Source: Cellvibrio sp.
Lineage (GTDB): Bacteria; Pseudomonadota; Gammaproteobacteria; Pseudomonadales; Cellvibrionaceae
Assembly (NCBI GenBank): GCA_016712405.1
Contig: JADJRD010000014.1
Coordinates: forward strand, 972,248 to 1,036,247
DNA: 64,000 bases
Direction: 5' to 3'
The number at the start of each line of letters is the position of its first letter. Position 1 is the first letter of the stretch. Of the stretch, positions 1 through 9,310 are shown piece after piece. Position numbers and translations under genes: made by a program. Under the pieces are notes generated by a model, which was not told where the DNA came from, made no database searches, and saw nothing but the letters and a program-made list of their open reading frames with translations.

Positions 1-353
1 CGCAGCTTGAATATTATGCAATGGGAACAGGCTTTACCTGGGAAACACAAAATGCCGAATTGGATCGTGCAGCCGCTGAAAAAGTTTGGGCTGAATGCGA
101 GCATGTTTTTTCTGATCCTGATATTCATTTGGTATTGCTGGATGAATTAACTTACATGTTGAACTTTCATTATTTGGATAAAGAAAAAGTTATCAGCGCT
201 ATTCAAAATCGTCCGCCGAATCAAAATGTCATCATTACCGGGCGTGGTGCCAAAAAATATCTTGAAGATATAGCGGATACTTTTAGCGAGGTAAAAGCCG
301 TCAAGCATGCATTTGATGCGGGTGTTAAAGCGCAACGAGGAATTGAGTGGTAG
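1..353 (+). CDS. cobO: Cob(I)yrinic acid a,c-diamide adenosyltransferase, C-terminal part (5' end outside window)
   Basis: The frame is open from the first bases of the window and ends at TAG 351-353, so only the C-terminal ~116 residues are present. The segment matches the end of CobO/BtuR-type corrinoid adenosyltransferases: GFTWETQ, then VLLDELTYMLNFHYL (the Walker-B-like strand), then ITGRGA, and the typical ending VKHAFDAGVKAQRGIEW. The family transfers the 5'-deoxyadenosyl group from ATP to Co(I) corrinoid in cobalamin synthesis or salvage, in the cytoplasm. The ATP P-loop lies upstream of the window. The first in-window ATG (21) is internal, because residues before it (LEYYA) are in frame and family-like. 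Confidence 0.93.
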   Translation, partial: QLEYYAMGTGFTWETQNAELDRAAAEKVWAECEHVFSDPDIHLVLLDELTYMLNFHYLDKEKVISAIQNRPPNQNVIITGRGAKKYLEDIADTFSEVKAVKHAFDAGVKAQRGIEW

Positions 354-460
354 CATTTTGCGGCTAACCTGCTGGATTTTTTTGTAAGCGACATTCGTTA
401 TCTCGTTAATTAACAGGGGCGTGATGTTTTTGTTCAGCACCATAGCTTCAAAATCAAAGA

Positions 461-502
461 CCCCGCATTCCGCTTCGCTCCATACGGGCTACGGATGCGG
501 GG
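461..502. repeat. REP-like palindromic intergenic element
   Basis: A 42-bp element with outer arms CCCCGCAT and ATGCGGGG around an inner segment containing CCGCTTCGCTCCATACGGG. It lies between the convergent ends of cobO and the NIPSNAP gene. This form (GTAGCCCGTATGGAGCGAAGCGG on the other strand) resembles a dispersed extragenic palindrome widespread in proteobacteria. It could fold in RNA and act as a bidirectional terminator, but it has no clear U-tract. Confidence 0.6.
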
Positions 503-515
503 AAATAAAATCCAA

Positions 516-920
516 TTATTTAATCGCCGAAAACTCAGTCGACGTCATAAATATCGATTCAACACCAGCCACTATGGGGCCGTTGGCTTCGCTTTCGCTG
601 CGGACTTTAATCCATTCGGGATCAGCGCCAAATGCTTTCCATGAGGCTTCCGCTGCTGCGCGGCTTTTGTATTTGAGAATGTAATAGAGTTTGTTTTTAT
701 CTTTTTCGTCGGTGGCTAACCAGTAGCCGACGTTTTCCATTCCGTGTTTTTCAAAAATTTTGGTGGTGTGGTTGGTGAAGCGTTTTAGCAGATCCGGCAT
801 TTTGCCTGGGTGTGTGGTGTAAACCCGCAGCTCGAATACTGGCGATTCCTCTGCGGCGAAAAGGCATGCGCTCATAAAAATGCTAAATAAAGTGAAAAGG
901 GTACAGATTAGTTTTTTCAT
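516..920 (-). CDS. NIPSNAP family protein, exported
   Basis: A 134-residue protein if started at the ATG at 920, which follows AGGTAA with good spacing. The frame is open further upstream to 986, but that extension is not signal-peptide-like. The N-terminus MKKLICTLFTLFSIFMSACLFA is a clear Sec signal peptide (cleavage near FAA-EE), or possibly a lipoprotein signal around MSAC. The mature part carries a single ferredoxin-like NIPSNAP domain: FELRVYTTHPGKM, then NVGYW, then YILKYKSRAAAEASWKAF. The domain is a dimeric alpha-beta barrel of unclear biochemical role. No operon partner is visible; the gene faces cobO. Confidence 0.85.
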   Translation of the reverse strand: MKKLICTLFTLFSIFMSACLFAAEESPVFELRVYTTHPGKMPDLLKRFTNHTTKIFEKHGMENVGYWLATDEKDKNKLYYILKYKSRAAAEASWKAFGADPEWIKVRSESEANGPIVAGVESIFMTSTEFSAIK

Positions 921-1191
921 TGTGATTACCTGGTAGTGGTGACTTGTCGATCTGACGTAATTCGGATGTTTGGAAGCATGTATCAAACCTCCATTTATAA
1001 CAAGTCGGCTGTTGGGTCTTTGTTTATTAGATGAAAATTATCTATTTGTCGGACAGGCTTGTTCAAATGTGAAGCAGGTTGTTCAAAAAAGTAGCTTTTT
1101 CGGTAATCTCGAGCACTACAAAAACCAATAATGAGATGGGGGGCTTAGTCTCTACTGAGAGACCAGACTCATCAATCAACCGGGTGCCGAG

Positions 1192-4100
1192 ATGACTTTA
1201 CTAATTCAATTGCCCAAATTATGGGCCGTTTGGCTTTCGCAGTTTTCAATTGCAATCTTGCTGTTAGGTTCTTTGGTCTCCTGTGGTGGAGGTTCAGGAG
1301 AAAAAGGTGCTTCTTCAAATAATGTGACCCAACAGTCCAGTTCGATGGTATTGAGTCTATCAAGCTCTTCGATTATGAGTTCTACAAATAGCTCGTCAGT
1401 AATGAGTTCACGGTTGAGTTTATCTTCGAGCATTAGTTCGATAGGTCGTTCATCTAGAATGAGTTCAGTGTTAAGTTCTTCAGCGGGGAGTTCTACTGTC
1501 AGTTCTTCTTCGATCAGTTCTTCTTCGATCAGTTCTGTTGTCACCTCTTTGAGTTCACGCTCTCAATCCAGTTTCAGCAGCAGCTCTGTATCGCAGTCCA
1601 GTGTGCCTGCTGTTTTAACCTCGGGAGGCTATAGCGATCAGATTGATTACTCCAATACTCCTGGTTATGCATTGTTTAGAGACAATGTGCAGCCATTACT
1701 CGCAAGTCGATGCAGTAATTGTCATTTAGGTGCTCGTTTTGGAATTGCTTCATTGACTAGGAGCGGTAGTAATTTTAGTGCAGAAGATACTGCAAAAAAT
1801 TATCGAGTGTGGGCTGATATGCTCTCACTTGATTCTCCCGCACACAGTCGATTGTTAGCAAAAATATTACCTGAGTCTCATCCTAATTCGATGCCACATC
1901 GCCCCGGCCCACAAATTACCAGCGAATCAGATGCGCTTTTTCAACAAGTTCTTGCATGGGCTCAACAAGAAAAACAATCACATTGTTCTGATTGCGGTAG
2001 TTCAGCTGCGCGCGCTTGGATTGCGTTTGTTCGGCAGCCTGAAATCTTTTGGATGATTGCATCTGATCCCGTGCGAATTGATCGAGGCACTCGCACTGAT
2101 GCTCGAATCATGATGCAAGAAATTAATCCCGCAACCAATGCATTAATTGGTAGTCCTTTTGATTTTCTTGAGACAGCTAGCAATGGATTTTGTAGCAATC
2201 GTGAATGTGATTTTGGAAATATCGCCATCAATTATCGCGCAACTCAAATGGTGTTTGAGTGTCGCCTCGCGGTGAATGGTGAATCTTGGTTAAATCAAGC
2301 TTGGAATATTTGTATTGCCGATATTGGATCTAATGGAGCTGCAGTCAATCCACGATTTTTAATGCCCGCCAACCAACTGCATCAGAATAAAGAAATTGCA
2401 CGTAATACACCCTTTGGCAAAGCGCAGGCAACCAGTGTTTATGATAAACATTATATTTATCGTACGCGAAATGACAAAACACCGATATTTTCTTCTGATG
2501 ACTCACGAATTGTTTTTGCAAGTGCTCGACCTGATCCACGTTCTGGAATAAATTCTGTTCAGACTTATCATGGCACCTATTTCTTGGAAAATATTGTGTC
2601 AGTGACACCAACGGGAACTCAAGCCACTACGATTTATCGAAATGAAGGTGGAAGTGCAGATAATCCATTTTATTTGCGAAACGGCAACATTGCATTTCAT
2701 ACATGGAATCTTGATCGAATGGATCGTCATATGTACACACAAGCACAAGCAGACGGCATGATGGAGGTTCCTATTTTAGGTGGGCGTGTACAAGGACAAA
2801 ATGCTTGGGGTAAAGCATTTGAATCAAACAATGGTGCAGTGATGGGATTAACGGGGCGACGTCGAGGTGAATTAGAAAATTACGCTCCATTTGTTTTTGA
2901 TCACACAATGGGTATCAGCACGGTTGATAATGCATTTCAAGACTACTCAGGTTTTCAGCATATTCCTGCTGGGTATCTCGAAGAAATTGCAGACTATCCT
3001 AGTGGCTATTGTAAAGCACCACCGGAAGGAGCCAATTGTACAATTTCTAAAATTTTATTTGATCCCTATTACATGCCAGGTAATCGTGCGTTGATTGCCT
3101 ATAATCCGGAAAAAACTTATATCGGTACCGGCGAAAGTTTTGCATTGAGTTTTATGTCAGGCAGTAGTGTCACAGAACGTCAAAATAGTGTTCGTCAATA
3201 TCTGCCAAAAAAAATGGGTATTGGCACTATTGATCAAAGTGGGAATCTTGCGATCTTGATTCAAAATGAGACCGGGTATATGTATCGATATCCTGCTTGG
3301 GTAGGGCCAAGACAACATCCACGATTACAAGAATATTCAGACAAAACAAATAATGCGAATGCCACTGAAATGCACATAGCTGATTTTAAAATTTGGCTCG
3401 CATTTCAAGCGGGAACCAATGGACAAGGTCGAGTTCGCGATATGGATACCATTAATCGAATTAGTGCCCTGCGAGTACTGCGAAAAATTGGCGATAAAAA
3501 TGCATGCATACAGGATTCTCGCTATATCCTTATGTCGAACATGAATACGGATGGTTACCATCCATCTGCATTAGGCATTATTGATTCGACGGGCTATGAA
3601 CAATTTGTCGTTCCTTCATCAGTAGGTGGAAATTCATTTGGTGATATTCCATTGAATGCTGATGGTTCAGTCAAAATAACAGTTCCTGCTGGTGAGCTTT
3701 TATTATTTCAAGGTGTTGATGACAAAGGCAAAGTCATGTCGCAACACGAACGTGTATTTAGTCTTCCAGGCGGACGCAAAATTAATACTTCAGTTAAACA
3801 AGACCAGTATTACAGTCAGTGTGCATCCTGTCATGGTGTTATTGATGGATCGAGTGTGCAAGCTGCAAGAGAAATTGCTAACTTGCCAGCGGTAATGGAT
3901 TTCAACACCCAAGCAGCGAGTATGGCGAGTGTGGATTTAACGGGTACAGCCGTCAGTCGTCGTACGCTGACCTATTTACATTCAATGAGACCAATCATTG
4001 ACAGCAAATGTATGGGATGTCATCAAGGTGAAAATCCTGATGGTAATTTGAATTTGGAATCTGAATATTCCACTACTGCGAACTATCCTCCTGCTGCATT

Positions 4101-4602
4101 GGAGTCAGTGGTTACTCCGGCATATCAAACCTTTATGGCGAATCAAACAAAAATTCGCAGCCATAAATTTTCTGTCAACTACTCGTGGCTATTTGATAAA
4201 GATAATGCTGACTATAAAAGTTTTTATGCGAATGAAATATCTAATGGAAAGACCTTAGGCGAATTGGCGCCGTGGGATTCTGCTTATCAAAACCTTTTTC
4301 GTCCAAGCTCAGTAGGTTTTTATTTTCTGAATTCGGGTACCTATAACGTCCAATATGGCCGAGCCAGATCCGCTCCATCCAATTCTTCCCGAAGTTATTT
4401 AATGGAAGTGTTAACGGGAGAAAATCTGGACGCAGGTCAAAATTATGCGGGTACTTTTAATCATGTTGGACTACTAACCGAAGATGAAGTGAAAACCTGG
4501 ATGGCCGTTATGGATGTTGGCTTGCCTTATATGGCTCGGTGTGATGAGAAAACAATTCCATCAGGTGTTCATGCGGGTAAACCTTGGGGCGATATAGATT
4601 AG
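1192..4602 (+). CDS. Large surface lipoprotein with polyserine linker and three c-type haem motifs
   Basis: A 1,136-residue protein. Residues 1-31 form a lipoprotein signal ending in LVSC (Cys31). It is followed by a very Ser-rich, low-complexity linker (about residues 45-140), as in Cellvibrio-type secreted enzymes. Three CxxCH haem-attachment motifs are visible: CSNCH at 174-178, CASCH at 877-881 and CMGCH at 940-944. The ~700 residues between the first and second motifs contain WD/beta-propeller-like stretches (SDDSRIVFASARPD and similar), as in the hydrazine-synthase-alpha-like middle domain of multihaem proteins; that assignment is from general resemblance only. A role in periplasmic or outer-membrane electron transfer or oxidative polysaccharide attack is inference. 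The ATG follows GCCGAG, a weak RBS. A rho-independent terminator follows. Confidence 0.75.
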   Translation: MTLLIQLPKLWAVWLSQFSIAILLLGSLVSCGGGSGEKGASSNNVTQQSSSMVLSLSSSSIMSSTNSSSVMSSRLSLSSSISSIGRSSRMSSVLSSSAGSSTVSSSSISSSSISSVVTSLSSRSQSSFSSSSVSQSSVPAVLTSGGYSDQIDYSNTPGYALFRDNVQPLLASRCSNCHLGARFGIASLTRSGSNFSAEDTAKNYRVWADMLSLDSPAHSRLLAKILPESHPNSMPHRPGPQITSESDALFQQVLAWAQQEKQSHCSDCGSSAARAWIAFVRQPEIFWMIASDPVRIDRGTRTDARIMMQEINPATNALIGSPFDFLETASNGFCSNRECDFGNIAINYRATQMVFECRLAVNGESWLNQAWNICIADIGSNGAAVNPRFLMPANQLHQNKEIARNTPFGKAQATSVYDKHYIYRTRNDKTPIFSSDDSRIVFASARPDPRSGINSVQTYHGTYFLENIVSVTPTGTQATTIYRNEGGSADNPFYLRNGNIAFHTWNLDRMDRHMYTQAQADGMMEVPILGGRVQGQNAWGKAFESNNGAVMGLTGRRRGELENYAPFVFDHTMGISTVDNAFQDYSGFQHIPAGYLEEIADYPSGYCKAPPEGANCTISKILFDPYYMPGNRALIAYNPEKTYIGTGESFALSFMSGSSVTERQNSVRQYLPKKMGIGTIDQSGNLAILIQNETGYMYRYPAWVGPRQHPRLQEYSDKTNNANATEMHIADFKIWLAFQAGTNGQGRVRDMDTINRISALRVLRKIGDKNACIQDSRYILMSNMNTDGYHPSALGIIDSTGYEQFVVPSSVGGNSFGDIPLNADGSVKITVPAGELLLFQGVDDKGKVMSQHERVFSLPGGRKINTSVKQDQYYSQCASCHGVIDGSSVQAAREIANLPAVMDFNTQAASMASVDLTGTAVSRRTLTYLHSMRPIIDSKCMGCHQGENPDGNLNLESEYSTTANYPPAALESVVTPAYQTFMANQTKIRSHKFSVNYSWLFDKDNADYKSFYANEISNGKTLGELAPWDSAYQNLFRPSSVGFYFLNSGTYNVQYGRARSAPSNSSRSYLMEVLTGENLDAGQNYAGTFNHVGLLTEDEVKTWMAVMDVGLPYMARCDEKTIPSGVHAGKPWGDID

Positions 4603-4623
4603 TGTGAGTTCAACTTCTTCTAA

Positions 4624-4654
4624 CGAAAAAGCCCTGTGTCACAGGGCTTTTTCG
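4624..4654 (+). terminator. Rho-independent terminator after the haem lipoprotein
   Basis: A near-perfect hairpin, CGAAAAAGCCCTGTG then TCACAGGGCTTTTTCG, lies 22 bp after the lipoprotein stop. The stem is GC-rich with A/T tracts on both sides, so it could work in both directions. Confidence 0.88.
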
Positions 4655-4703
4655 TCTGATTTATAGAGTCAATTATTTTATTTGCTTAAACTTTCGCGAG
4701 TCG

Positions 4704-4724
4704 ATCGCCGAGTCAATCGGCGAT
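4704..4724. terminator. Hairpin beyond the 3' end of the ABC-transporter operon
   Basis: Perfect 8-bp arms ATCGCCGA and TCGGCGAT with a 5-nt loop, directly downstream of yjfF (minus strand). The T-tract (GGTTTTTAT) is on the plus-strand side, so it would be a second plus-strand terminator or a transcript-stabilising hairpin for the minus transcript. The direction is uncertain. Confidence 0.5.
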
Positions 4725-4729
4725 GGTTT

Positions 4730-5686
4730 TTATCGAGGCGTAGTTTTAATTAACAATTGTTGCAAGGCAATAAAACAAAAGAGCAACAGGCCGATTACAA
4801 TTTTTGTCCACCAGCTGCTCAGGGTCCCATCAAATGAAATATAAGTTTGCACTACGCCCATAATCAAAACGCCCATGAGTGTGCCAAACATATAACCGTA
4901 ACCACCGGTTAATAATGTACCGCCAATCACCACTGCTGCGATTGCATCCAACTCCACGCCGACGGCGGCCAGCGAATAACCTGAGAAGGTATAAAAGGAA
5001 TAAACAATACCGGCGAGTGATGCTAGAAATGCACTGATGGCGTAAATACGAATAGTGGTTTGTGCCAGCGGAATGCCCATGAGCGCTGCTGAGTTGGCAT
5101 CACCACCAATTGCATAAACGCGGCCGCCAAAACGAGTGTAGTGTGCAGTGATTATTGCGATCACCAATACAACCAAACAAATAATCGTTGAGCTGCCGAT
5201 CCAAGCGCCGCCTAACACTTCAAAACCAAATGCAGATACCTGATTGTAAAACTCGTGTTCAATGGGAATGGATTCTTCGCTGATGACACTGGCTAATCCG
5301 CGCGCGAAAAACATACCCGCGAGGGTGACAATAAAAGGTTGCATTTTGTAGTAGTGAATAATCGCGCCCATAATCGCGCCGAATATTGTTCCACCAATTA
5401 ATACAATCGGAAATACAATTAAAGGGTGTAATTGATATCGGCTTATTAATACGCTGCAGACCACGCCAGTTAACGCAATAACAGCACCGACGGATAAATC
5501 AATACCGCCGGATAAAATCACAAAGGTCATGCCTACTGCTGCAATAATCAAAAATGCGTTATCGCTGAACAAATTAAAAAATACTTGTGTGCTGCCAAAG
5601 CCTTCAAACTGCACCGAGCCTATGCCGAATAACAAAAAGAACAGGCAGCAGGTAATAGTGAGCGGGATAAATTTACGATTAAGCAT
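4730..5686 (-). CDS. yjfF: Sugar ABC transporter permease (YjfF type)
   Basis: A 318-residue, strongly hydrophobic inner-membrane permease of the ribose/galactofuranose (branched-chain permease) superfamily. It has about 8-10 membrane segments and the family motifs ILSGGIDLSVGAVIALTGV (about residues 58-76) and LDAIAAVVIGGTLLTGGYG (about 240-260). The start at 5686 has an AGGAG RBS and overlaps the end of the preceding permease gene by 8 nt (translational coupling). It is the last gene of the minus-strand ytfQ-ytfR-ytfT-yjfF set. Together with YtfT it would form the membrane channel. E. coli YtfQRT-YjfF carries galactofuranose; the adjacent araBDA genes suggest arabinose, probably arabinofuranose, here (inference). 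Confidence 0.92.
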   Translation of the reverse strand: MLNRKFIPLTITCCLFFLLFGIGSVQFEGFGSTQVFFNLFSDNAFLIIAAVGMTFVILSGGIDLSVGAVIALTGVVCSVLISRYQLHPLIVFPIVLIGGTIFGAIMGAIIHYYKMQPFIVTLAGMFFARGLASVISEESIPIEHEFYNQVSAFGFEVLGGAWIGSSTIICLVVLVIAIITAHYTRFGGRVYAIGGDANSAALMGIPLAQTTIRIYAISAFLASLAGIVYSFYTFSGYSLAAVGVELDAIAAVVIGGTLLTGGYGYMFGTLMGVLIMGVVQTYISFDGTLSSWWTKIVIGLLLFCFIALQQLLIKTTPR

Positions 5687-6698
5687 TGTTCATCTCCTTT
5701 TTGTTTTTCCAAAATTTCAATTGCGACAATTGTTTTTGGAAAAGAGGAGATTGCAACAAGAGAACTAAAATAATCGCAGTAGCTTTAATTAATAAATTAT
5801 ATTTGGGTGGAATGCCGCTCAGAATAATCGTCACAGTAAGGGTTTGAATAATCAGCGCACCGATAATGGCCAGCAGAATTGAAAAACGTCCGCCCATCAG
5901 CGATGCACCGCCAATCACAACCGCAAGAATTGCATCCAACTCCAACCACAAACCGGCGTTGTTGGCATCGGAGCCGCGAATATCAGCAGCTGCAATCATA
6001 CCCGCGAGCGCAGCACAAACTGCCGCCACACAATACACACTCATCTTGATGGCTTTTTCATTCAAGCCTATGTAACGGCTGGCGGAAGGGTTAGCACCAA
6101 CGGCTTCAATATATAAACCCAATGCTGTGCGGCGAGTTAACAATTGCACAATTGCAAACGTAATGATGACTAACACCACAGGGAAGGGCAGGCCAAGAAA
6201 ACTGCCGGTGCCTAAAAATGCAAAGCCCGGATGATCAAAGGTGACGATTTGGCCTTCGTTAATTAATTGTGCAATGCCGCGACCGGCGACCATTAAGATC
6301 AAAGTGGCGACTATGGGTTGAATGCTCATGTAGCCGACAAGAAATCCGTTGATGATTCCGGCAATTAAACCCGCAACCAAACCCGCGCCGATAATTAACG
6401 CGAGGCTATCAACACCTTTTGTAATGAAATAGGCACTGACAGCGCCGGCGATTGCCATAATGGAGCCTACGGATAAATCCACACCGGCAGTGGCGATCAC
6501 CAATGCCATACCAATTGCCAATAAAGCGACAGGTGCAGCGCGATTCAACACATCAATCAAACTGCCGTAGAAACGGCCGTCTTTAAATTCTATGTGAAAA
6601 AATTCAGGTGAAATAATTGCGTTGATAATGAACAACACCAGCAAACCTGCGCAGGGCCACAAATAGCGGCGCAAATGTTGGTTGGAACTCAATGACAT
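5679..6698 (-). CDS. ytfT: Sugar ABC transporter permease (YtfT type)
   Basis: A 339-residue permease with the same fold as its neighbour: IATAGVDLSVGSIMAIAGAV (about residues 67-86) and LDAILAVVIGGASLMGG, plus about 8-10 hydrophobic segments. It pairs with YjfF as the two-subunit transmembrane domain of the importer. It lies 156 bp downstream of the ATPase gene, and that gap contains a long palindromic element that may lower or protect downstream mRNA. The RBS before the ATG at 6698 is weak (AAGAG). Confidence 0.92.
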   Translation of the reverse strand: MSLSSNQHLRRYLWPCAGLLVLFIINAIISPEFFHIEFKDGRFYGSLIDVLNRAAPVALLAIGMALVIATAGVDLSVGSIMAIAGAVSAYFITKGVDSLALIIGAGLVAGLIAGIINGFLVGYMSIQPIVATLILMVAGRGIAQLINEGQIVTFDHPGFAFLGTGSFLGLPFPVVLVIITFAIVQLLTRRTALGLYIEAVGANPSASRYIGLNEKAIKMSVYCVAAVCAALAGMIAAADIRGSDANNAGLWLELDAILAVVIGGASLMGGRFSILLAIIGALIIQTLTVTIILSGIPPKYNLLIKATAIILVLLLQSPLFQKQLSQLKFWKNKKEMNNA

Positions 6699-6740
6699 CT
6701 TATTGCTACTCTTGTTATAAAACTAATCGGTTACTATCAA

Positions 6741-6834
6741 TTAATACCTCTCATTTCAGACACGCCGTACATACATCCCTGTAGGCTCGACAAAAAAGTC
6801 CCTTTTTTCGACGGTCTGAAACAAGAGGTATTAA
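6741..6834. repeat. 94-bp nested palindromic element inside the ABC-transporter operon
   Basis: Outer arms TTAATACCTCT...TTTCAGAC pair with GTCTGAAA...AGAGGTATTAA. Nested inside is CGACAAAAAAG paired with CTTTTTTCG. The whole element fills the ytfR-ytfT gap. The design (two stacked stems with a non-palindromic CGCCGTACATACATCCCTG insert) suggests a dispersed extragenic or MITE-like element rather than a simple terminator. Confidence 0.65.
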
Positions 6835-6854
6835 TTTCCTGCATTTGGTTAAAT

Positions 6855-8348
6855 TTAATGCGCCGCAATTGCTTGCATTATGCGTTGTGGATTGATTTCG
6901 TCGCCGGTTAATTCAGTGACTTTTTGGCGATCGCGTAGTACCACCACTTTATTACTGAATGCGACCAGTTCTTCCAATTCTGACGAAGCCACGATTAACG
7001 CCAGGCCTTGATCACACAATTTGCGAATCAAGCGAATAATTTCGGCGTGAGCGCCTATATCAATACCGCGTGTGGGCTCATCGAGAATTAATAACGAAGG
7101 GTTAGCTGCAAGCCAGCGGGCGAGAATCACTTTTTGTTGGTTGCCGCCACTTAATTGCTCAATCGGTTTTTCTATGTCGGAGGTGGCAACACTCAGCTCT
7201 TTCACGAAATTATTGGCTATTTCTTCTTGTTCTTTGCGTGAGATAAATTTCCACCAGCCTTGTTTGACTTGACGTGCGAGAATAATATTTTCGCGAATGG
7301 ATAATTGACCGAGAATGCCATCGTGTTTGCGATCTTCCGGGCACAAACCCATACCGGCAATAATGGCATCGCGTGGAGAAGAAAAATTCACAGGTTGGCC
7401 ATGAAAGGTCACATTGCCGGAATGTTTTTTATCGACGCCAAAAATTAATCGACATAATTCTGTGCGGCCTGAACCCAACAAACCTGCAAGGCCAACCACT
7501 TCACCTTTGCTCACGGCAATATCCGTCGGCGATAAAGTTGCCTGACGACTGATAGCTTGCACACTTAATAATGCATCGCCAGATGTAGCATGAGCTTGAG
7601 GTTTGTGTTCGCCCAATGCAGCTAATTCTTTACCCAGCATGTGGCCGATTAATTCGGCGCGTGACAGTGTCGCTGTTTCAAATTCGCCAACCAATTGCGC
7701 GCTGCGTAAAATGGTAATGCGATCAGTCACTGCGTAAACCTGATCCAAAAAGTGAGTGACAAACACTATGCCAATGCCGCGCGCTTTTAAATCGCGCATG
7801 ATGCGAAACAAAGTTTGCACTTCGTCGGCATCCAAACTGGCGGTGGGTTCGTCGAGAATTAATACTTTGGCTGACATATCAACACCGCGAGCAATCGCGA
7901 TAAGTTGTTGCACAGCAATTGAATAGGATGAGAGCGGTTGAGTGACATCAATATCAAGATCGTAACCCTTTAAGAGTTGCGCTGCATCTTGATTCACTTT
8001 TGTCCAGTTGATTAATCCGAACCGGCGAGGTTCCCGGCCGAGATAAATATTTTGTGCAACGGTCAAATTAGGTAATAGATTCACTTCTTGATACACAGTG
8101 CTGATTCCCAGTGCTTGTGCATCACCTGTGTTGTTCGGAAAAATGGCCTGATTGTTTAACAGAATATCGCCGTCATCACGCTGATACACACCTGTCATGA
8201 CTTTGATGAGAGTGGATTTGCCCGCACCGTTTTCGCCAAGCAGCGCGTGAATTTCTCCGGCGCGTAATGTGAAATTCACGCCTTTAAGGGCGTGAACTCC
8301 GGGAAATTTTTTGTGGATATTCTGTAGTTGTAATACGACTTGACTCAT
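6855..8348 (-). CDS. ytfR: Sugar ABC transporter ATP-binding protein, double ATPase (YtfR type)
   Basis: About 497 residues with two fused ABC domains, as in RbsA/MglA/AraG. The first has Walker A GENGAGKST (about residue 40), a diverged signature, and Walker B LILDEPTASLD. The second has the degenerate P-loop GLLGSGRTE usual in this family, the signature LSGGNQQK and Walker B LILDEPTRGID. It energises the YtfT/YjfF permease pair at the cytoplasmic face. An ATG is at 8348 and an overlapping in-frame GTG at 8351; I take the ATG. The gene follows the binding-protein gene with only a few bases between, so the two are co-transcribed. Confidence 0.94.
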   Translation of the reverse strand: MSQVVLQLQNIHKKFPGVHALKGVNFTLRAGEIHALLGENGAGKSTLIKVMTGVYQRDDGDILLNNQAIFPNNTGDAQALGISTVYQEVNLLPNLTVAQNIYLGREPRRFGLINWTKVNQDAAQLLKGYDLDIDVTQPLSSYSIAVQQLIAIARGVDMSAKVLILDEPTASLDADEVQTLFRIMRDLKARGIGIVFVTHFLDQVYAVTDRITILRSAQLVGEFETATLSRAELIGHMLGKELAALGEHKPQAHATSGDALLSVQAISRQATLSPTDIAVSKGEVVGLAGLLGSGRTELCRLIFGVDKKHSGNVTFHGQPVNFSSPRDAIIAGMGLCPEDRKHDGILGQLSIRENIILARQVKQGWWKFISRKEQEEIANNFVKELSVATSDIEKPIEQLSGGNQQKVILARWLAANPSLLILDEPTRGIDIGAHAEIIRLIRKLCDQGLALIVASSELEELVAFSNKVVVLRDRQKVTELTGDEINPQRIMQAIAAH

Positions 8349-8353
8349 CACAA

Positions 8354-9310
8354 TTATTTCGCGCCACGCTTAGTTAATTCTGCAGCAGCGTTTTCAATTG
8401 TGAATACAGCACCACCCATATGAATCCATTTTTCAAAATCTTTTTTGCCTGCACGATATTCGTTGATCACATCAAATGCTGGGCCACCTAAATGCGGGCT
8501 CAATTCAACAGACACGTTAATCTCACCAGAAACAATCGCTTTCAGTGCATCATCAACCGCATCCACTGACACAATTAAAATATCTTTACCGGGTTGCAAG
8601 CCAGCTTCTTTCACCGCTTGAATTGCACCTAAAGCCATTTCGTCATTGTGTGCCCAAATTGCACAAATATTTTTGCCACCGCCTTCGGCTTTCAACATGG
8701 TTTCCATCACTTCTTTGCCTTTGGCGCGAGTGAATTCCGCGGTTTGGCTGCGAATAATTTTGGTTTCAGGGAATTTGGCGATAGTCGCATTGAAGCCTTT
8801 CATGCGCCCTAGTGCTGCGCTTGAACCGACTGTGCCTTGTAGCTCCAAAATCTTGCATTTGCCGCCGGTTTTTTCAGTCAACCAAGTAGCAGCGCGTTGG
8901 CCTTCTACTTCAAAGTCAGGCGCGATGCGAGTCAAATATAAAGAAGGATCAGTCACCGCAACGTTGCGGTCGAGAATAATGACGGGGATGCGTGCGCGCT
9001 TGGCTTCCATCAACACGGGTTGCCAGCCAGTTTCGACTACAGGCGCAATCAGGATGGCGTCAACACGTTGAGCAATAAAACTGCGAACGGCCTTGATTTG
9101 GTTTTCTTGTTTTTGTTGTGCGTCAGAAAACTTCAGGGTGATACCGCGTTTTTCGGCTTCTGCTTTTACAGATTCGGAGAAGCTGGTGCGCCAGCCGGAT
9201 TCAGAGCCGACTTGGGCGAAACCTACGGTGAGTGCTTGAACGTTGAGGCTAAATACCAAGCCAATCGCAAGACCAGCAGTGAAACAAAGACGAATCATGG
9301 ATTTTTTCAT
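8354..9310 (-). CDS. ytfQ: Periplasmic sugar-binding protein of the ABC importer (YtfQ type)
   Basis: A 318-residue periplasmic binding protein of the LacI/RbsB-like type I fold. The signal peptide is residues 1-26 (MKKSMIRLCFTAGLAIGLVF onward, ending VQA). The mature protein starts LTVGFAQVGSESGWRTSFSE, very close to the galactofuranose-binding YtfQ. IPVIILDRNV and ILIVSVDAVDDAL mark the two hinge-side ligand regions. It is the first gene of the importer operon, with GAGGT upstream of the ATG at 9310. It is divergent from araB across a 271-bp intergenic region, consistent with shared control by arabinose. The substrate is inferred from context. Confidence 0.93.
   Translation of the reverse strand: MKKSMIRLCFTAGLAIGLVFSLNVQALTVGFAQVGSESGWRTSFSESVKAEAEKRGITLKFSDAQQKQENQIKAVRSFIAQRVDAILIAPVVETGWQPVLMEAKRARIPVIILDRNVAVTDPSLYLTRIAPDFEVEGQRAATWLTEKTGGKCKILELQGTVGSSAALGRMKGFNATIAKFPETKIIRSQTAEFTRAKGKEVMETMLKAEGGGKNICAIWAHNDEMALGAIQAVKEAGLQPGKDILIVSVDAVDDALKAIVSGEINVSVELSPHLGGPAFDVINEYRAGKKDFEKWIHMGGAVFTIENAAAELTKRGAK

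Noticed and set aside
1206..1544. Minus-strand acidic ORF opposite the lipoprotein start
   Set aside because: It is the complement of the Ser-codon-rich linker; its Glu/Leu-rich composition is a by-product of that bias.
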